DNA of 64,000 bases. It comes from Copromyces sp. CBS 386.78. Lineage: Eukaryota; Ascomycota; Sordariomycetes; Sordariales; Sordariaceae. A model generated the notes under the pieces. That model saw nothing but the letters and a program-made list of their open reading frames with translations. It searched no databases and had not been told where the DNA came from. This document shows, one piece after another, positions 1 through 11,005 of the stretch (position 1 is the stretch's first letter; every line of letters begins with the position of its first letter). The translations under genes and the position numbers were made by a program. The stretch lies in assembly GCA_030685235.1 (NCBI GenBank), contig MU839100.1, forward strand, positions 372,001 to 436,000, read 5' to 3'.

Positions 1-2870
1 AATTCTGACTTGGTTTTGTCAGGGGTTAAATCATTGACGATGCCTGATGTCTTCTTTACCGATGCCGGCTTGGTCTCAGTAGCGTCCTTCGCTTTCGGTT
101 TGATGAAGATCTGCTTAGACCAAAGCTCCGCGTACTTCCCATTTGCTTGGATCAGGTCTTCATGGCTTCCCTCCTCCACGATCTCTCCGCTGGTAACAAC
201 CATAATCTTGTCGGCGTTCATAATAGTGGATAGTCGATGCCTAAGTCTCTGTTAATGTGGCAAACAACGGTTGATGATTATGTCAAACGTACGCAACAAT
301 GAACGTCGTGCGTCCTTTGCACAGTTTACCAAGTGCCTCCTGAATCTTTTGCTCTGTCTCGGTATCGACTGCAGACGTAGCTTCATCAAGCAATACAATG
401 GCAGGTTTTTTCAGGATGGCGCGCGCGATAGCCACCCGTTGTAGCTCGCCGCCGGAGAGCTTGACGCCACGTTCACCGACACGGGTCTGGTAGCCTTCGA
501 TATTATTAGCTTTCACACTCAATATCAAAGACCAGATTATCCACTCACCGTCTGTAAAGGTCAAGATTTGCTCGTGGATGCTGGCTGCCTTGCAAGCTTC
601 GTGAACCTCTTCATCCGTGGCTGTAAGCTTTGCGTAGCGAACATTGTTCATGATTGTGTCATCAAAGAGAATAGGGCTCTGCGGTACGACGCCGATTTGG
701 GCTCGTAAGCTATGCGTTGTATTAGTTCCTCGGCCCGACAGATATTCGCTGTTGGTACTTACCTAAACAGATCAACATCCCGAATGTCTTGCCCATCGAT
801 CTTGATTGATCCACCTGTTACATCGTAGAAGCGGTCGAGAAGTTTGAGCATTGTCGATTTGCCCGCTCCTGTAGCCCCGACGAAAGCCACACTTGTTCCA
901 GGAGCTGCCTGGAAGTTGACATCCTTCAATATCGGCTTTTTCTTGTCGTAGGAAAAGGATACGTTCTCGAATTGAACATGTCCTCCTTGAAAGTCGAGTG
1001 GCGGTGCCCCTTCTTTGCTGAGGACGGTCGGCTTCATTTGCATGATTTCCAGTAAGGACTCAGCGCGAATCAGATCACCCGAAATGCTCTTCCCAAGCGA
1101 AGCAAAGAAGGTGAGCGGGGAAACCAACTGAGACCAGTAAGTCAGCAACATCACAAACTGGCCTGGAGTTGCTTGCCCTTGTGTGATCTGGCTCACAGCA
1201 AGGAAAGCCCCAGCAAGAAGACCGCAAAGCAAAACCATGGACTGGAACGCATAAGCCAGATAGTACCCCAGGAGGACTCTCCGATATTGCTTCACGTTGT
1301 TGTTAACAGCGTTGGAATAGCGGGTTTCCTCGTGGCCGATCTGATTGAAAGAGCTGACAGTTGTCCAGCCCTGAATTCCAGCATGACGGACGTAATGCTC
1401 CTCAAAGTAAGCGCTCACTTGGCTCTTTCGAACCTCTTTAAGTCCTGACAGCATGATCGTCGTGATGTAACAGAAGACGGTTGCTGTCGCAATGGTGATG
1501 AAACCTTCGTAGGGGCCGAATGTGACCGAGAGGTAGATAAACGCGACTCCCATGTCAATGAGCATGGGAATAGCTTGAAAGCATATAGACTCAAGCATAT
1601 TCGATATGTTGGTGCCCGACATAATTGCCATCTCCACATCTGAACAGCTCTTGGAATCGTGGAAGTCGGAAGATAAGTTGAGGACATGCGAATATGCAGC
1701 CGTGGAGATGCGAGCCGTGGAAAAGCTCTCAACTGGAATCCATAACCACTGGCGCAACAGTGAAATGCCAGCTTCGGAGGCAATGAGCTTGAGGCCTGCA
1801 AAAATGAGAACCTGTGCCCATGGGTCCTTGTGGTTGACTCCCCCAAGACTGTCCATGACAATTCCTATTTGTCGTGGAATCAGGACATGGATGAAGTTCA
1901 TGGCAAGCAAGCAGCAGCCGACGAGAAAAACTCGGAGCTGAAGCCCTCGGTTGCCGACGGGCCAGACATACGGAAAGAATATCTAAACGAATCGTCAGCA
2001 TTACGAACAAGTGGCTTTGAGCAAAAATCGATGAAAACGAACCATGAAGCTCTTGGCGTAGGTGAACCAGTTTCCCTTCTCTCTCAAGCGTTTCTCCATC
2101 AACTCGGCTGCCTGTCGCTGTCGTCGTTCGTAAGGGGACTCAACGCGATCATTCGAAGGGGATGAGCTTTCGTCGGTTGGAGTTGTCGAGGTAGATCCAT
2201 AGCCATTAGTAGGGTTCTCGTCGCCCTGGTTAGTGGATACATCGGTGGTTGAACTGCTGTTCGATGCCTTCAGTAACCCTTGTCTTTCGGCATCAGTACC
2301 CTTCTCCCGTCTGAAGCTGCAAGTAGCTTCAATGTGAGCCGCTACTGCTAGGGTAAGAGCAAGGTACCGGGCGGCGACGATGGAGATGCTCAAGATATCG
2401 GAATAAGTCAGGGTAGATGGTGATCGAGCAAGGAAAGAAAGGGCCGCAATCAGGGGCTCGAAAAGCAATGCTATGACGAACGATCCGATGAAGGGGTACC
2501 ACACGGGGGCCTTTGAGTGTACGAGTCCAGCGAACTCGACGCCAAACACCAGAATACACGAAAGGAGGCCAATGATAATATCTTGCTCTGCAGCGAGTGT
2601 GTGTTGGACGAAGGATCTGATACCCAAATCAATGAGCTGCATTACATATGTGGGGATGATGAACACGAGCAGCCAGAGAATAAAACGTCGGCGACCGTGG
2701 TTTTCTTGTGCTGATTTAGTTTGCAGGGTGCACACAGCCAGCGTTGTCGAAATAATGTAGTAGGCAAAAACAGTCGTAGGATAGCCGTAATGGAGACAGA
2801 ACAAGGCCTGTTTGACCCGAGGATCAACGCCGGCATCGTGGGCTATGCTGCCGTCCTCTGGGTGCGGCAT
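1..2870 (-). CDS. hmt1: HMT1-like vacuolar half-type ABC transporter, C-terminus cut off by window edge
   Basis: ABC half-transporter of the ABCB6/HMT1 group, which in fission yeast moves heavy-metal or thiol-peptide conjugates into the vacuole. ATG at 2870. Exons read 2043-2870, 763-1982, 549-709, 293-494 and 1-240; introns 1983-2042, 710-762, 495-548 and 241-292 all have GT-AG ends and restore frame. About 883 residues are present and no stop is reached. Residues 1-275 hold several hydrophobic segments (TMD0-like) followed by a charged, low-complexity linker; then a six-helix transmembrane domain; then an NBD with Walker [10 protein letters not shown] near residue 645, signature [14 protein letters not shown], Walker [13 protein letters not shown] and the H-loop FIVAHRLSTI spanning the last intron. 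The long N-terminal TMD0 separates it from ATM1. The substrate is inferred from family membership only. Confidence 0.9.
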
Positions 2871-5800
2871 CGTTTGGACGGACAGATGTGAGTCGGGTGA
2901 GAGGCTCCCGGAGGCAATGCGGCTGGAGAGATGTCGTGGTATTGGTAAGTGGTGTGTAATCGACCAAGCAAGGTTGGTTGTATGGGTGGGTAAGCAGAAC
3001 TGATCTGCCGTCCTTCGTTAGCTTTCCCCAAAGAGCAGTTTTTGAAGTTTCGCTGGGAGATGGGAATCTACCTGCTGGCCCAAGTTCGTTTTTGAGATCG
3101 CAAGTATTGAAAGACGGGTAACGAGGCCAGCTAGTTGCGCCCCAAGATTATCGCCGCGGTACCGGACAGCTTCTGGCTAGACGTCCTGGAATGGTGGTAG
3201 ACGAAGACAAAATGGAGGGGAAGACAATGGAGTCGTGTCTCCAACCAGTTCGACCACGACAACGTTGAACCCACTTAGAAGCAGTGGTACCTTCCTTAAT
3301 ATTGTATGAATGTGTCGGCTGAAAGCTTCCATTCATCGGTTTGGGGACGCGTCTGAGTTCAGAATGAAGGAGAACTGACGGGAGGCTTCTGTCATTTCTT
3401 TGTGAAAGGGCAACTAAAGTTCGGGAAGGTGTGGGACTGCGCGAGGCCGCCGCGAAAAGCCCACGAGGTCAGGCACAGCCAAGTACGTCCAGCCAATAAT
3501 GGGAACAAATGGTTGAAGAGGGAAGGCACGCTTCTTGATCTTGGTGATCCAGGCTGCAAGGCTGAGTTTGACGAAGGCAAGGGCGACCACAACGGCTGGG
3601 CCAGAGGCACCGGTGATATAATTCAGGAGCCCTCCGAACGGCTATAATGGATGGTAAGCAATGCTCCCGTCGCTGTATTTCCAATCAATGAAACCTGAAG
3701 CGATGAATCCTCCGACTTGAGTGTTCTGGCCGTCGTACTTTCTTTATCGCCTTGATGCGAGTACACTAGGGACACTTCCTGATGAATGGCCCTGGTACAC
3801 AGCCGCTCCCAACTTCAACCAACCGTTGATTCCTCAGTGGAAAACAAACCGGAGCTAGCCACTTTGTATCCAGGCTTTTGAGAGAATCAAACGAAGGTCT
3901 GTTTGAGAAACTGCTTGTATCCACGCTTTCTTCGCAAACACAGAGCCGGAAGGAGCGCCGGAAGTCCAGCCCTGTATGTGATACAACCCCTTTCGAATTT
4001 TCCAGCTTGACCTAGAGGTAGGGTGCTGTTCGTTTCTTTCGATGGTGGCTTCCTTCCCGGGTTTTTTTTTTGTACGTTAAACAACTGCTAATGTCTCGCA
4101 AGGTCGGCCTTTCTGTCTGGTTGCACACTGCTCATGGGATGTTTCGTTGCTGGCTGACGTTGAGTTTTCCCCGGGTTTTCGAGCCTCATCCAACCTTCCA
4201 GATCTAGACAGAATTTGGCCTTTTAGACTTTGCCATATATGCGGGACAGCCCGTTTATGAGCCGGTCTTCCTTGCCGAGACAATAAATAGTGAGCACAAC
4301 GTGTTACAGAGCGTGACAGAAATGAAGGCCTCACTATGCTGGTGTGACGCAAGGACGCCTTGTATCGTTCCAATGCTTGCAATGATGTGCCACGCCGGAT
4401 CCTCTATGAGCTTCCCTTGCAATGCGCAAAGTTGAAACTTGAAAATCTGTTTGATGCTGTGTATACTCGAGGCTAGCTTGTGCTTCGGTGTCGGAAGGTG
4501 GTCGAGCCAAAAGCGTCGGCATAAATGAAGACTGGCTTATTGAGCAAAGAGAGGAAAAAGAGGTGGTGGATGTGTGAAAATATGCATTGCACCGGACGGT
4601 AGTGGATATTCGTCTGGGCGAAACCAAGACATCAAAAGCTGGGAATGTCGAAATTCTGCCACGTCGCGAATGAGTAGGAGAATATGTCCGGAGAGTCTTG
4701 GGCCAACTAGCTAGAAAACAACTTGAAAGCCATTCATTGCACGTTACACATTTAAGCCAATGCGGCAGCATCTACCGTCTTGTTCCACACCATCTCTCGT
4801 GGGTCGGACATGGAGGCATCTGGGAGGGAGCAGCCCGTTGTGTCCCACGCTTCCCGGTTGGCATGCTTCGCGTAAAAGGAAAGAGACGGTGTGCAAAGGA
4901 CCCTAGGCATGCGCAATGGGGGCGTTGACGCACTAATTGGCAGAGCCTTCATGGCCTTGTTCTCGAAGGCAGGAGAGCGCCTTATGAGACCATGCTCGAT
5001 CGACCGGACTTATGTTGCCATACTATTCTTTTTTTCCTTCTTCCTGACCCCCAGCATGGTTTTTTAGTGGGTGAATGAGCGCCTTTGAGGTATGAGATGC
5101 TTGTTGCTCTCGCTAATTGACCCCTGTTATTTCCGCCAAGCATCTAATAGTCTCGGTGAGCAGCAGTTGTCACACTTTTGATCACGCAGAGACATTATCT
5201 GTGTGCTCGTGTTTGATTCCATGAGACAGGCTCGGGACCATCCGAATCGTACATTCCCATAGGTATTACTGACCATGTTTGTAAGAGGCTAAAGTGGTTA
5301 ACACCTTTGTCAATCTAGACTGAGACTGTCTGACCGGCCACACCCGGAGAAAGGCCTGCACATAAAACGGGAGGAAAAGCAACGAGAGCAATCCTATGGA
5401 TCTCTATTGCTACCTTGCCAGGGAGCCAGCTACAGTACCAACAGGTATAACGCTCGATGTGGCAGTTTGTCGTGCCTCAAAAGCAACATGGCAATGAAGG
5501 CATACCTATGTATGGGGGACGTGTACCCTCTTGACCAAGGAGCCTGGAGTTGATGCGATAACGAGTAAGACGGCGAGGACCCTTTCCGTGTCGCACCCCG
5601 TGACGGAAGAATGCCATTGGTGCGCACAGCAGGGAAGACAGCTACCTATTAAACCCTGCCGAACTGTCGTCCCGAGCAAACTCCCGCTTCGCCGTCACGC
5701 GGTGTTGAGAGAGTTCTTGACCGGCCTGTATATCGAGTCAAAAGAATTGAATTTGAAGAGGCCATTATGGTCCTTTCAAACACGTGAGCGAACCGTTGTC

Positions 5801-6545
5801 AAGAGTTGAGCAACGCCAACAGCACTGTTAAGATCCGGTTCGAGGAAGTGCCGTCTTCGGCTCCGCATGCTCCACCCCGAAGCCGGCCTTGGCGTCGGAC
5901 GGTGGTCCGAATAACCTCGACTCTGCTTCTATCCGGGCCGGTCTTATTCGATCCCGCCATCGTTGACTTGTCTTCCCGGTTTATCATCAACGGCTCTGCT
6001 TCTTGTAAGGTCGGCAACTGCAGCAGCTTTAGTACAGTCAATGAATCTAGACCACCTGATTATCTTCGCACGACCGCAGGACCGCTCGAGATCAGCGGTT
6101 CGTAATACCCCGTAAATGGAAGTCATGAAAGTGACAAATCGCAAGTGGCGTTGCCCTACCATGCGTGCTCCCAGTCAGGAACGGCACTCGTGCCAGATGG
6201 AAATGGGCATGGGCGTGATGTGTGGTAACACAACGTTCGTAGGAAGGGAGGCGGCGTGCGTGAATGACCGGCAATGCTGGATCCCTAGTCGCAAGCCCAC
6301 GGGTCCACGGGTCTCGGTCCCAGAAGAGATCATCATCAAGCATCGCAAGTCCGGATTCTGTACCTGGCGCGCCTTTCGACCCAGTACCGTGGCTGCGTGG
6401 CATAGGTATGCGGGTCGTGTGGGACAAAAGCAACGCAGACGACCTCAAGATAATGTGTGTGTAGAACTAGAGAGTTGATGCTAGATGCAGCAGCTAGTGT
6501 GGGTGCCACATAGGTAACAGCCATGGCCAATCTTTTAACAACCAT
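2871..6545. other. Gene-poor intergenic stretch upstream of hmt1
   Basis: No convincing gene was found. Short open frames occur on both strands but lack family motifs, splice support or sensible composition. The first few hundred bases are the likely hmt1 promoter and leader. A weak coding-like segment on the minus strand (3333-3720) is listed separately. Confidence 0.5.
3396..3720 (-). pseudogene. Possible relic of a membrane-protein gene (weak)
   Basis: Reading the minus strand in one frame gives about 80 open codons from 3641 to 3396, with a hydrophobic stretch (GPAVVVALAFVKLSLAAWI) followed by a basic loop and a second hydrophobic run. The same frame continues upstream to 3716 across a single TAG at 3642-3644, with residues such as GFIDWKYSDGSIAYHP. 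Other stops in this frame (TAA, TGA, TAG) each lie one C-to-T change from a sense codon. No family is recognised. Stop density over the full stretch is not far below chance, so it could be coincidence or part of an unrecognised spliced gene. Confidence 0.15.
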
Positions 6546-6637
6546 GGGTGCATGGTCTAGTGGTATGATTTCTGTTTTGCATTAAAATTACTATCTTGCT
6601 CTACAGACGGTCCCGCGTTCGATCCGCGGTGCATCCA
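6546..6637 (+). tRNA. tRNA-Ala(UGC) with a 20-nt intron
   Basis: Folds as a full cloverleaf: acceptor GGGTGCA (6546-6552) with TGCATCC (6630-6636), discriminator A6637; D arm GTC/GAT; anticodon stem TCTGT/ACAGA (6571-6575, 6603-6607); T arm CCGCG-TTCGATC-CGCGG (6613-6629). The anticodon is TGC at 6578-6580. A 20-nt intron (6582-6601) sits one base 3' of the anticodon, the canonical nuclear tRNA intron site. The third acceptor pair is G3:U70, the universal alanine identity element, which independently supports the assignment. Confidence 0.92.
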
Positions 6638-7505
6638 ATCTTTTGTAATTTTTTTCCTTTTCAAAAGATGCTCGTCTTTTTGTGAAGACAATCTGATCGA
6701 CGTCATTGATTTTTTTTTCTTTCTTTCTTTCTTTTCTAAGGGCTTACACTCGACTTTTTTTGGTCCTTTTCTTACATCAGCCATAAGCTCGGCACTTTTG
6801 GGGAACAAAAGGCCAAACTACTGGACTCTACTGAAGTTCCGCATACCATGGGCCAATTCTCAAGACTTATTTATGGCAGAAAGATTCTCTGCCGAGTGTT
6901 ACTAGACGTATATGTATCCACGTTCGCATGGCACTTTGGCATATAGGCGTTGCATGAAGTATCTGGTAAGTAGTCCATTGGAGGCGGTTACTTAGTGGTG
7001 AAGATGAAGCAGAACGGAGGACGCCCTCAAGAGGTAGGTAATCCAACCACGAGCATGAGATCGATAGCGACATCCTACCCAAAGAATCAATGTCATTTTG
7101 TACAAAAGGCGGATATTGCTTCAAAAAAATGCCTATATCTGTTCCGCTTCGCAGCCCGTTTATGACTGCCCTCAGTCCCGCTATTATATTGTACAGTGTG
7201 ACCTTTTTATCATGGCACCAATCTTTGGTCCATATGCCCTTATTCAGAGTGGTGTGCTTATGCTGGAAATGCTCAAGGCGCCCGCTCCGTAGCCTGCCTC
7301 TCTATACATGTGCGACGTAGATCCCTAAACTCCCTATGGCCCCCAAGCGACCAGATCCCAGTTTTGGTATGATACATGTATTTTTGGTTTGCCGCAATCG
7401 ATGGTAGTGTAGTGAACATGAACAGGCGCTCGACGCCGAGGTGGTAATGTGGTAAAAGCGCGCTCCTTCACCTAGAAAAGGCACGCTCGTTCAAATAACG
7501 CAGGC
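6638..7505. other. Intergenic stretch with a TTTC microsatellite
   Basis: Between the tRNA and the 3' end of tim44. It begins with the pol III terminator and carries a T-rich (TTTC)n tract at about 6710-6736. I see no gene. The part next to 7505 should include the tim44 3' UTR. Confidence 0.5.
6641..6655 (+). terminator. RNA polymerase III T-run terminator of tRNA-Ala
   Basis: TTTT at 6641-6644 and a run of seven T at 6649-6655 start four bases after the tRNA end, as expected for RNA polymerase III termination. Confidence 0.75.
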
Positions 7506-9117
7506 TTAGATGTAATCGCGTCCGCTCTTCTGCATCTCGATCAACCTCCAGCCCCTGGTCTCGGGGTTGTTGACATCGTCAGGAATACGAGTAATGCCAA
7601 TGGCGTAGGTAACAAGCTGGACCTTGTCCTCCATACCAGCCGCCAGCTTTCCAGTCTTGGCGTTCTTGTAGACGTGAACTTCTTGGGTCCTGCAAGTGAT
7701 GACGAAAACAGGGATGTCACCAGGGTCGAGCATCCGCGCCTTGAGAACATCAACACCACGAATGTCGAGAATGCGTCCGTCGGACTTGAGACCAGCCTGG
7801 AGATACTGCTTGGTCAAAGCCTCGTAGACGGAGTACTGGGCTTCCGAGAGCCAAAGCTTCAGCGTCTCAACATCACCCTTGACGTAAGCCTCGAGAACTT
7901 CGGGCAGGATGTACTCGCGCAACTCCATAAGGAAGTTCTCCATGTTGAAGCCGGGGTCCAATTCGCGGAGCTTCTTGATGACCTGGGCGGTCTCGTTCTC
8001 GGCGAAGAAGCTGCCGATCTTGTCGGTAATACTCCTGGCAGTGGAGATGAGAGGGTTTTCGGACTCCTCGTAGACAGTCTTCAAGCCGAAAATATTCTGA
8101 ACGACCTTGTTGGAGTCGCGGAAATCCCTCCATGCCTCCTTCCAGGCGGCATCCTTGTGAACGACGACGTTGGCTCCGGCACTGAAAGAGTTAGCACATC
8201 GATCAGGGATCTCGCAGGACTTGTTCTTACTTGGGATCTTCCTCAAAGATCTGAGGACCCTTGCCAGCTGACTCCTTCAGCCACTTCTCTCTGCGTTTCC
8301 TGCGCTCCTCCTTCTCAGCCCAGCCGCCATATCTCGAGCTGCTTCCGTCATCGATGACCTCCTTAACGCTCTTGTAAGCCTCGGTCTCGCGGATCGGCTT
8401 CGTCGCCTTGTCGAGAACCTCTCCGGTGACGTTGGCACCCTTGCGCACTCCCTTCATCACTGGCGTCTCCCAGGTCCACTGAGCACCCTTGCCAACGGCA
8501 GTCGCGGTGGTCTTAACGACCTTGCCAGCCGTAGAAGAAACAGCTTCTTGAGCCTGTCGTGCACGCCTAATCGCCTCGCTCTCAGCGATCTGGTTGGCGG
8601 AGGCGGCCAAAGCCTTGGTTGACTCGTTCCATTCCTGAGACTGCTTGAACTCGGTCTGCATGGTCTCCATGAAAACCTGCCAAGGAGTCTTGTCGCCGTG
8701 GGGAGGTGGAGGCGGCGCATCCTCCTTCTTTTCCTCCTTGGGCTCGCCCTCCTGCTTCTCGCCCTCCTCCTTTGCTTCGTCGGACTTGGGCTCTTTCTTT
8801 TCGGTGGACTCTTCTTGCGCCTTGGGTTCGGTCTCTGGCGTTTGGGGCTTGTCCTGCTGCTGCAAAGCGCGGGGCGAGGCGTGGAACGAGCGGGCTTGTA
8901 TCGTGTTGGGAGTAAAAGGCGACCTTAGTAGAGGGATCTCCTGCGCGGAAATGGGCGTGGCGGGAGAGGTGCGGATTTCGGTGGTTTTGACACGGGAAGC
9001 GCGGCTGGACAGAAGCCGGCTGGTCGCCGGTGACCTGACATGGGAGGTATGGGGAACGGCCGAGGCTCTCAACGGAGCACCCGGCGACGTCCTTAGGACA
9101 TGCCTATATGCGTTCAT
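7506..9117 (-). CDS. tim44: TIM44, mitochondrial inner-membrane import motor subunit
   Basis: Tim44 tethers mtHsp70 to the TIM23 channel on the matrix side of the inner membrane. ATG at 9117; exon 1 is 8231-9117, intron 8182-8230 (49 nt, GTAAGA...GCTAACTCTTTCAG), exon 2 is 7506-8181; predicted length 520 aa. The first 45 residues are rich in Arg and Ser and almost without acidic residues, a good matrix presequence. A Lys/Glu-rich low-complexity region and a proline run (about 115-145) follow, then a helical mtHsp70-interacting part. Exon 2 encodes the C-terminal Tim44 domain (FMELREYILPEVLEAYVKGD-like helix, then the conserved sheet with ARMLDPGDIPVFVITCRTQE). Start chosen because it begins the presequence; an upstream in-frame extension lacks a sensible composition. 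It shares the 5' region with the uS11m gene on the other strand. Confidence 0.95.
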
Positions 9118-9814
9118 GTTTGCTATCCCAGCTGGACCGTCCTGAGGGAAAACCTGGGTGACGGAGCCTTCAAGCTGATGCAGACAACAAGTCGAAGCAC
9201 AGAAGTGGAGTGGGTAAAGTTGGCGGACGGGAGGGCAATCAAGGGCGGAGGACGGGACTCGGAATTTGCGCGCAAGGAAAATGGATCGGTGGAAATTCTG
9301 CCGCAACGCCATGGCCCAATCGATCCCATGCGCGCCGAACTGGTCGTCTGGGCACCGAGGGTCCCCCGAAATCTTTTGGCTTCTTTGCCCCCGCTCGGCC
9401 GCAAAAGTGCTCCAAAACTGCTGCCCGGGCCAAAACATTTCCGTCCCCCGCTGTCTGACTCTTGCTGCGAATGCCAAGCCCTGTCTGCCCCACTACCAGC
9501 CCGCGCACCTTCTGCTGACTGAAAGTGACAGCGCTGCCGCCCGCGCTGCCGCCCGCGTTGCCTGCCCCGTGGCCGTCCACTCAAAATTTCGTGGACCTCT
9601 CAACTTTCCGGTCGGCGAACGGGACGGGAGCCACCCATTCACGGCATTCGCACCCGCGCACCGCGTACCACGGCCTCTCCACTACGACTCGCTTCCCCAA
9701 GGTCCGGCATTGTGTGCGCCAACCACCGCTTCCACCGGCCCATCCAACATTGCCTTTTCCTCCGTCGTCCACCCCCACGTCGCGACAGCTCCGAGGAGCA
9801 TTTGGCCCGCAAAG
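9118..9814. promoter_or_regulatory. Shared intergenic region between tim44 and mitochondrial uS11 genes
   Basis: The 697 bases between two divergent ATGs must contain both promoters and leaders. The sequence is GC-rich and includes a short imperfect direct repeat GCGCTGCCGCCC around 9531-9560. No individual factor site is claimed. Frames stay open here on both strands because of base composition. Confidence 0.55.
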
Positions 9815-10444
9815 ATGAGCCGCTTCTCTACCGGCCGCCTTCTGGCGCAAAGCGTCTTCCAGGCAATCAGCAAGCCCGCCGTCGTCCCAAGCGCCACGCC
9901 ACTATGGACGCGGGCGTTCTCTCAGACCCCCATGCGGAAGGAAGTCGACTCCGAGAGCTCAGCCAAGTTGATGGAGTCTCTGACTCGGGGCATTGTCGGC
10001 ATGGCCGCTGATCCCTCCGAGTTGACCGGCGACAAGCTTGCGACCAACATTGGATTGAGGGACACCGAGGACGAGCCATACCACTTCCACATCTACTCGC
10101 ACAAGCACAACACTCACATTACCGTCACCAAGCCGAACCGCGACGCTCTCATATCCCTTTCGTGCGGCAACCTCGGTTTCAAGAAGTCTAACCGCAAACA
10201 CTACGACTCGGCATATCAGTTGGGCGCCTACGTGGTGGACAAGATGCATCAGATGAACCTGCACAACAAGATCAAGAAGATGGAGGTGGTCCTACGAGGA
10301 TTCGGCCCTGGCAGAGAGGCGGTCATCAAGGTGCTTCTCGGAAACGAAGGAAGGATGTTGCGCAACTCCATCGTGCGTGTGGCCGATGCCACGCGCCTCA
10401 AGTTCGGTGGTACAAGGAGCAAGAAGCCCAGACGTTTGGGTTAA
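9815..10444 (+). CDS. Mitochondrial small-subunit ribosomal protein uS11m (S11 family)
   Basis: Single-exon gene for a 209-aa protein of the small subunit of the mitochondrial ribosome, where uS11 lies in the platform and contacts 3' domain rRNA. Residues 1-40 are basic and hydroxylated (MSRFSTGRLLAQ...), typical of a matrix presequence. The S11 fold starts near residue 88 with YHFHIYSHKHNTHITVT, followed by SCGNLGFKKSNRKHYDSAYQ, VLRGFGPGREAVIKVLLG and a C-terminal basic KFGGTRSKKPRRLG tail, the usual S11 arrangement. The frame is open upstream of 9815, but the chosen ATG is the one that opens the presequence. Confidence 0.93.
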   Translation: MSRFSTGRLLAQSVFQAISKPAVVPSATPLWTRAFSQTPMRKEVDSESSAKLMESLTRGIVGMAADPSELTGDKLATNIGLRDTEDEPYHFHIYSHKHNTHITVTKPNRDALISLSCGNLGFKKSNRKHYDSAYQLGAYVVDKMHQMNLHNKIKKMEVVLRGFGPGREAVIKVLLGNEGRMLRNSIVRVADATRLKFGGTRSKKPRRLG

Positions 10445-11005
10445 GCGAGCGCAGCTGGTTTTGGAGAGACAAAACTGGATGGGGAGCCGTCACAGCCGGG
10501 CTGGCGTCAATGGGCTGGCGAGCGTGTACATGTCATGTATAATAAAGAATCTGTCATTGAATTGCATGTTAGGATACCCGGAAGGGGACCGCATGCCGAT
10601 CCGCTTCCAGGTTCTGCTCTCTTCATCTTCTCTGGGTCAAAAGGGTGCATTGAAGCTCAAGAATTGCAGTTGCTGCCGTAACTTATCGAAGGATGAGTTC
10701 CAGATATCCAATGCGTTGGACATCACGGCGAGGAACACCGAACCATTCGGCGCCTTTCCGATAGCGTCTTGGGAATCGGCACCGCGGGTGCCCGGCAACC
10801 GTACGGTTGGACCCACTTAAATTTTCAATTGTCGGCATAGCTCCCGGCGAACCAAACGTACAACTGATTCGGACGAAATTGAATTCCACTTTCTCTCACT
10901 CCCGTCGCTGACCTCACCCGGCCCGGCCCTTCTCATTTCTCGCCGATCCGTTTCGGCCTTCTATCTGTTCTGCAAAGCCATGTAGAATAGAGCACTTCGC
11001 CCGCA
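10445..11005. other. Intergenic, uS11m 3' end and bcs1 promoter
   Basis: No gene visible. It must contain the 3' UTR of the ribosomal protein gene (AATAAAG at about 10540 could serve as a poly(A) signal) and the bcs1 promoter. Confidence 0.5.

Noticed and set aside
6546..6637. tRNA-Pro or tRNA-Gln identity
   Set aside because: The anticodon stem pairs properly only with TGC in the loop, and the G3:U70 pair indicates alanine.
9266..9814. Upstream extension of the uS11m reading frame
   Set aside because: Open only because of GC-rich sequence; it overlaps the tim44 promoter and would bury the mitochondrial presequence.
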